DNA from: Ganoderma boninense
Taxonomy: Eukaryota; Basidiomycota; Agaricomycetes; Polyporales; Polyporaceae
Assembly (NCBI GenBank): GCA_002900995.3
Contig: CM035312.1
Coordinates: 3,616,602-3,680,601 of the forward strand
DNA length: 64,000 nucleotides
Direction: 5' to 3'
Shown: positions 60,082 to 64,000 of the stretch, piece after piece
Layout: each line of letters opens with the position of its first letter
Numbering within the stretch: the stretch's first letter is position 1
Position numbers and translations under genes: made by a program
The notes under the pieces: model-generated
Databases searched by the model: none
Told to the model about the DNA's origin: nothing
What the model saw: only the letters and a program-made list of their open reading frames with translations

Positions 60082-62540
60082 CTAGATCGCTACTATACGC
60101 GTACAAAGTCGCAGCGATACATGGGCGGGGCTCACACAAAGGTGAGCAACACCCATTCTAGGCGAGATGACCGCCACCACCGTGCTGAATTCCAACAAGT
60201 CGCCACCGCGGGTGACGACCAGGTCCCCCTGGAGACTATCCGTCGTCACCCCGAGCAGTTTCTCGAGGTTACCGGACGCGAGCGCGAGCGCGTCGGTCTT
60301 GGAGAGGACGCCGTCCGCCTCGAGCGCAGCCTGCAGGAGGGGCGTTAGTGAAAGATAGATGGCGACGGAGACCCGAGAGGGGGTTAACGCACCCAGGCGA
60401 GGTCGAAACGCGCGTCCCAGGCGTCCCAGATCTCGTTGATACCCAGCCCCACTGTGACATTGCTCTCGGTGAGCACGGCGACGGCACTCTTTGCCGTCAG
60501 GGGCGGGCCAGCGAGGCTACGACGCGAACATCAGCAAACAAAACAGCGCGCATGGAAGGAACACCTACATCCGCCGCTCCTCCCAGTCGTTGGGGAATGG
60601 CCGCGCAGGTGAGAGGATGACGCCGACGTTCTCCCCGCCGATGATGGTGAACTTGAGCGAGGTGTGGAGCTTCGACTCGACTTCGGCCTTGAGCGCGATG
60701 ATCGACGCGATGATGTCCGCGCTGCTCGTCTCCACGACCAGAGGTACCTCGCCCTATGCACGCCTTGTAAGCTGCGGAGCCCTGGCACCATGATGTCAGT
60801 TAGCTGCAAACTTACCTTCCCGATCATCCCGAACCACTCCTTCACGTCGCCACTCGTCTCGCCCAGGAGGAGGTGACGAAGCGCCGCGATCTGCGTGCTG
60901 ACACTTGGAGATCCAACAGGATGGATCGCGACGTGCACTGCCCCGATCTCTTGGACGAGCGCACCCTTCTCGAGCTTGTGCCGTGCGCCAGTCGAGAACG
61001 CCGTGTTGAGCCCTGCGAGGAATCCCCGGGTCTGCGGCGCCACGATACCGGTGGTCACGCCCGCGCGGTATGCCAGCCTGCGGGGTATGCGTTAGCATGC
61101 CAGCTCGAGAGGCCTTGGGGCGCGGGGGCGCCCCAAGAAGGTGGCAACGGAGACAGAGCACTCACAGCGCGTCCCGGGTAGAGAACTGCAGGCCGTCCGC
61201 CGCGCGGATCAGCGCGCCCGATCCCCCGACGATCTCGGGCACGCCCTCGGTGAGGGGGCCCAAGTATCCGTCCTGCGTAGACCACTCCTGGTCGATCTCC
61301 TGGAGCCCGAGCGGCGCCCCAGTGCTGATGAGCCCTGGCGCGACCGAGCCGCCTTCGAGATCGACGAACTCGGCTTCCTCTTCGGGGCGCACGGACGAGG
61401 CGCACGCGCTCGCGGCGGAGCCGAAGCACGCAAGCTGTCCGCCTCGCACGACGACGACGCCGGGGGAGAGGGCGTCTGACGTGTCGGCGGTAAACGCCTC
61501 GCGGACGCTGTAGCCGTCGCGCATGAAGATGCTCGAGACATTCGTGAACACGACTGTGCTCGACTTCCATTGAACCGGCTCGAGCGGCGAGAGGCCGTTG
61601 TGTTTCAGGGTCGCCTGGACCTCGTTGTCAAAGTTGGGCGTCCTTGGGACCTTCTGGAAGGCTGCAGGCTTGGAAAGGAGGTGCAGGGGCAGCAAGCTGC
61701 GCAATTCCATCGATCCAGACCTGCTGCGGGGTTGCTCCGAGTGCCAAGGGATGGCTGTCCCAGAGCACAAGGTCTGTGACGAGCGCAGGTGCAATAGAGT
61801 TCTATGTTATAAATCCATGTACGTATGACCGGCGGACTTCGAACTTACCGGCGTCGTACCCTGTAGTAACGAGTGTCAACAGAAGTCAATAGCCGTCCTA
61901 AGTTCATCTTGGCAGGAAGAAATCAAATGAATGCTGACCTGCTTTTACGTAGCCTATGCGATGGTCTTGGCCGATAACCTTCGCGGGCGTGGTGGTTACC
62001 GCAGCGAGTGCAAGGTTATGCGATAGCCCATAGTAGGGTGCTTGCTGCCGGATGATCAGACTACCAGCAGATAAACGCAAATGTCGCTCAACCGTCGATC
62101 AATATAACCGTAACACGTGAGAAGGGAAGGGACCTGCCTTCATGGAGACCTGCAGGCCATGTGCATGATCGGCGAGCACACGAGGCGCGAACTCGGATTC
62201 TCGCTTGTAGTAGATTGTACCGTGCCTGGGTCGCGAACAGCGCGATCGCCGGTGGGTGCCCTGGACCAACAAGATCGGGCCCGAGATAAATACGTAGATC
62301 AGTGGCTGTGAGCCATCTCAGACAGTCTCAGACATAGGCCCGCAGCTTACCGTACGCGGATTTGAGAGTGTCCAGCACGAGGTATGTCTGGTGCGCGTGG
62401 CTGAACGCGGCGATGGGTAACTTGAACTCGTTTGAGATCTGTGATGCGTAGATTACGTCAATATTTGTCTCAGTCCGCATTCCGGTGTGGTGTGTGCACC
62501 CTGACCGAGTCATCCAGGTCGACGATTTCGGTGTGGACCT
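60082..62540 (-). pseudogene. Amidohydrolase-superfamily gene, 5'-truncated and frameshifted
   Basis: The minus strand carries the C-terminal two thirds of a large fungal metal-dependent amidohydrolase; relatives are often labelled carbohydrate esterase 9-like or imidazolonepropionase-like. From 5' to 3' I read QVHTEIVDLDDSVR, EFKLPIAAFSHAHQTYLVLD, PAIALFATQARY, SEFAPRVLADHAHGL, LALAAVTTTPAKVIGQDHR, LVLWDSHPLALGATPQQV, FQKVPRTPNFDNE, LEGGSVAPGLISTGAPLGL, DALLAYRAGVTTGIVAPQ, GGENVGVILSPARPFPNDWE and LASGNLEKLLGVTTDSL. The last ~450 residues are intact with proper introns. Breaks are frameshifts after ATQARY and between DGIAQL and the SKPAAFQ segment, and a small deletion with frameshift after SDHPA. 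The N-terminal part bearing the first metal ligands was not found. Confidence 0.8.
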
Positions 62541-64000
62541 GCGCAGCGAGTTGGACTCGAATCGAACGCGTAGTTATCGGTTAGATGAATCCCTTCGCTG
62601 CCTCGTCTCAAAGATGCACGACAGAAGCTTTGTATGCTCGGAGGCGCGCCTGGGGGTGTCGGCCATTATGAGATGGACGCTTTTTGTGCAGCACATGGAG
62701 AAGGTATAAATCGTCCTGTCGTCTTATCCCGAGGATGACCTCCCCAAGTACTCTTCTGCATCGAATCTGCGGGCCCCGTGAAGCTACCTCATCCTACCGC
62801 CCCGTCATGCAGCACGATCCCAGTTCGTCACGCATCGCGGCAGCGAGCCAGGCTCAAGGTTCGCGGCGCCGCAGTCGCAAGAGTTTGGGATGGATCCTGC
62901 TTCGGGATCCTCGTCGATTTCATAAAGAATATGCAGAACAAGTAGGCACACACCGAATTAGCTTGACCAAAATGGAGGGATTGGTAGTTGCGTATGTCTG
63001 CATCGTGCAGCAGTTGCTCGAACCCGAACACCATTCGCGGCAATCACGCCAGGAACGCCTTGTCAGATCAGATGGCCCTCAGAGTCGAGGCATCCGCCAA
63101 GTAAAGCCTGAGATCTGGGTTGATGGGGCCAGCGAGAGAGTAGTACAACGGCGAGGAGCATACTATACGTCCGCTCGGCGATAAATATAGTGAGGAGGAT
63201 TGAGACTGCTCGTCCGTCGACAAGTTTGCAAGGAACTCTGGAGCCTGGGCGGAGTGTTTATCAAGGATAGAATGCAAAATCCTGTATCGCAAGAGTTGGA
63301 CGAGAGAGGCAGAGCAGAGACGCAAGCCTGAGGGGGCTCGCCCTCGTTGCTTATGTAACAACGGCCCACGCCCAGCCTCAGCTATGCTTCCGAACGTCCT
63401 CTGTATCCGAGTGAACTTCTCACGGCGATCGTCCTAAGCTTTGCCCACATACATCCCCTAGAGGACTTCTAGATAGCGATTCACACAACTGTTCTCTGTG
63501 CTGATGTTGCTTTCGCTGTTACTGCGCTGCCTCTGACTGATACTTCGACCCTAGGCTGCTGCGCTTTTCCTCCTCCATCCTGATCTCGGGCTTGGCACAG
63601 ATGTTCTACCCCTAGAGCTACGACGACGGCTGGAGCACACTGGGGATGCGTAGCATTTCCTATGACTCCTTGTTACCCCTGCTCGGAGCTCTATGATGAT
63701 GTTGAGATCAGAGAGAGCCACCCTGCGCGGGCGCAGCAAGCTGCGGTACGACATGCATACTTAAGCTTGGGGCAACAACGGCAATCCCAGACAAGGTCTC
63801 TACGCCTCGGATGAAAGCGGCTCTGAATCGTAACCTTCATGCGCACCCCATCTTCATGCCACACTGCCCCCCCGTACACTTCTGAGAGTATAAATTACGT
63901 ACAACCCGATGTCGTCAGCCCTCTTGAAATGGCAGTGTCCAGATACGCGCACTCACGCCAGCGAGTGCGATCTGGCTTCCCTTCACTCTCGTTGCACATT
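62541..64000. other. No supported gene
   Basis: I looked here for the missing N-terminal exons of the amidohydrolase and did not find them. Frames at 62684-63184 (plus) and 63361-63068 (minus) have no recognisable motif. The last bases may enter another gene, but nothing can be said. Confidence 0.4.

Overview
The window is nuclear DNA of a filamentous basidiomycete, most probably a wood-decay mushroom of the polypore type. The evidence is gene structure and gene content: many short introns of 50-90 bases with GT..AG ends, DUF6533-type seven-helix membrane proteins, a CK1-like kinase, a PEBP protein, a fungal CHK1, and gene-poor stretches full of short non-autonomous transposons. No bacterial, phage or CRISPR features were seen. 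Exon boundaries below were read by eye from splice motifs and checked for reading phase where stated.

Layout. 0-2.8 kb: a CK1-like kinase on the minus strand. 2.8-18.8 kb: two direct copies of a 3.6 kb segment about 12.4 kb apart, each with a multi-pass membrane protein gene and the same TIR element; the DNA between them is mostly unassignable, apart from one small conserved-looking protein and a third copy of the TIR element. 19.1-21.8 kb: CHK1 checkpoint kinase, with two MluI cell-cycle boxes upstream. 22-28.4 kb: a tandem pair of DUF6533 membrane proteins, one apparently decaying. 28.8-30.4 kb: two MITEs. 31.5-32.3 kb: an intronless PTP-superfamily phosphatase. 34.4-35.7 kb: a miniature LTR retroelement whose 3' LTR is split by a second insertion. 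36.8-43.4 kb: a 2,059-residue disordered Ser/Pro/Lys-rich protein. 44.3-45.1 kb: a PEBP-family protein on the minus strand. 46.6-59.6 kb: a tandem array, all on the plus strand, of at least four apparently intact genes and one or two decayed ones from a fast-evolving family I cannot name. 60.1-62.5 kb: a broken amidohydrolase gene on the minus strand.

The most interesting region is the 46.6-59.6 kb array. Its members share little overall sequence, yet all intact members have only phase-0 introns and end in the same three-exon module. Three have a TATAAG/TATAAA box 95-115 bases before the start codon. At least one array member has an in-frame stop and a frameshift, which is the pattern of a birth-and-death family. 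The genes in this window do not form one pathway; the relationships are tandem or segmental duplication.
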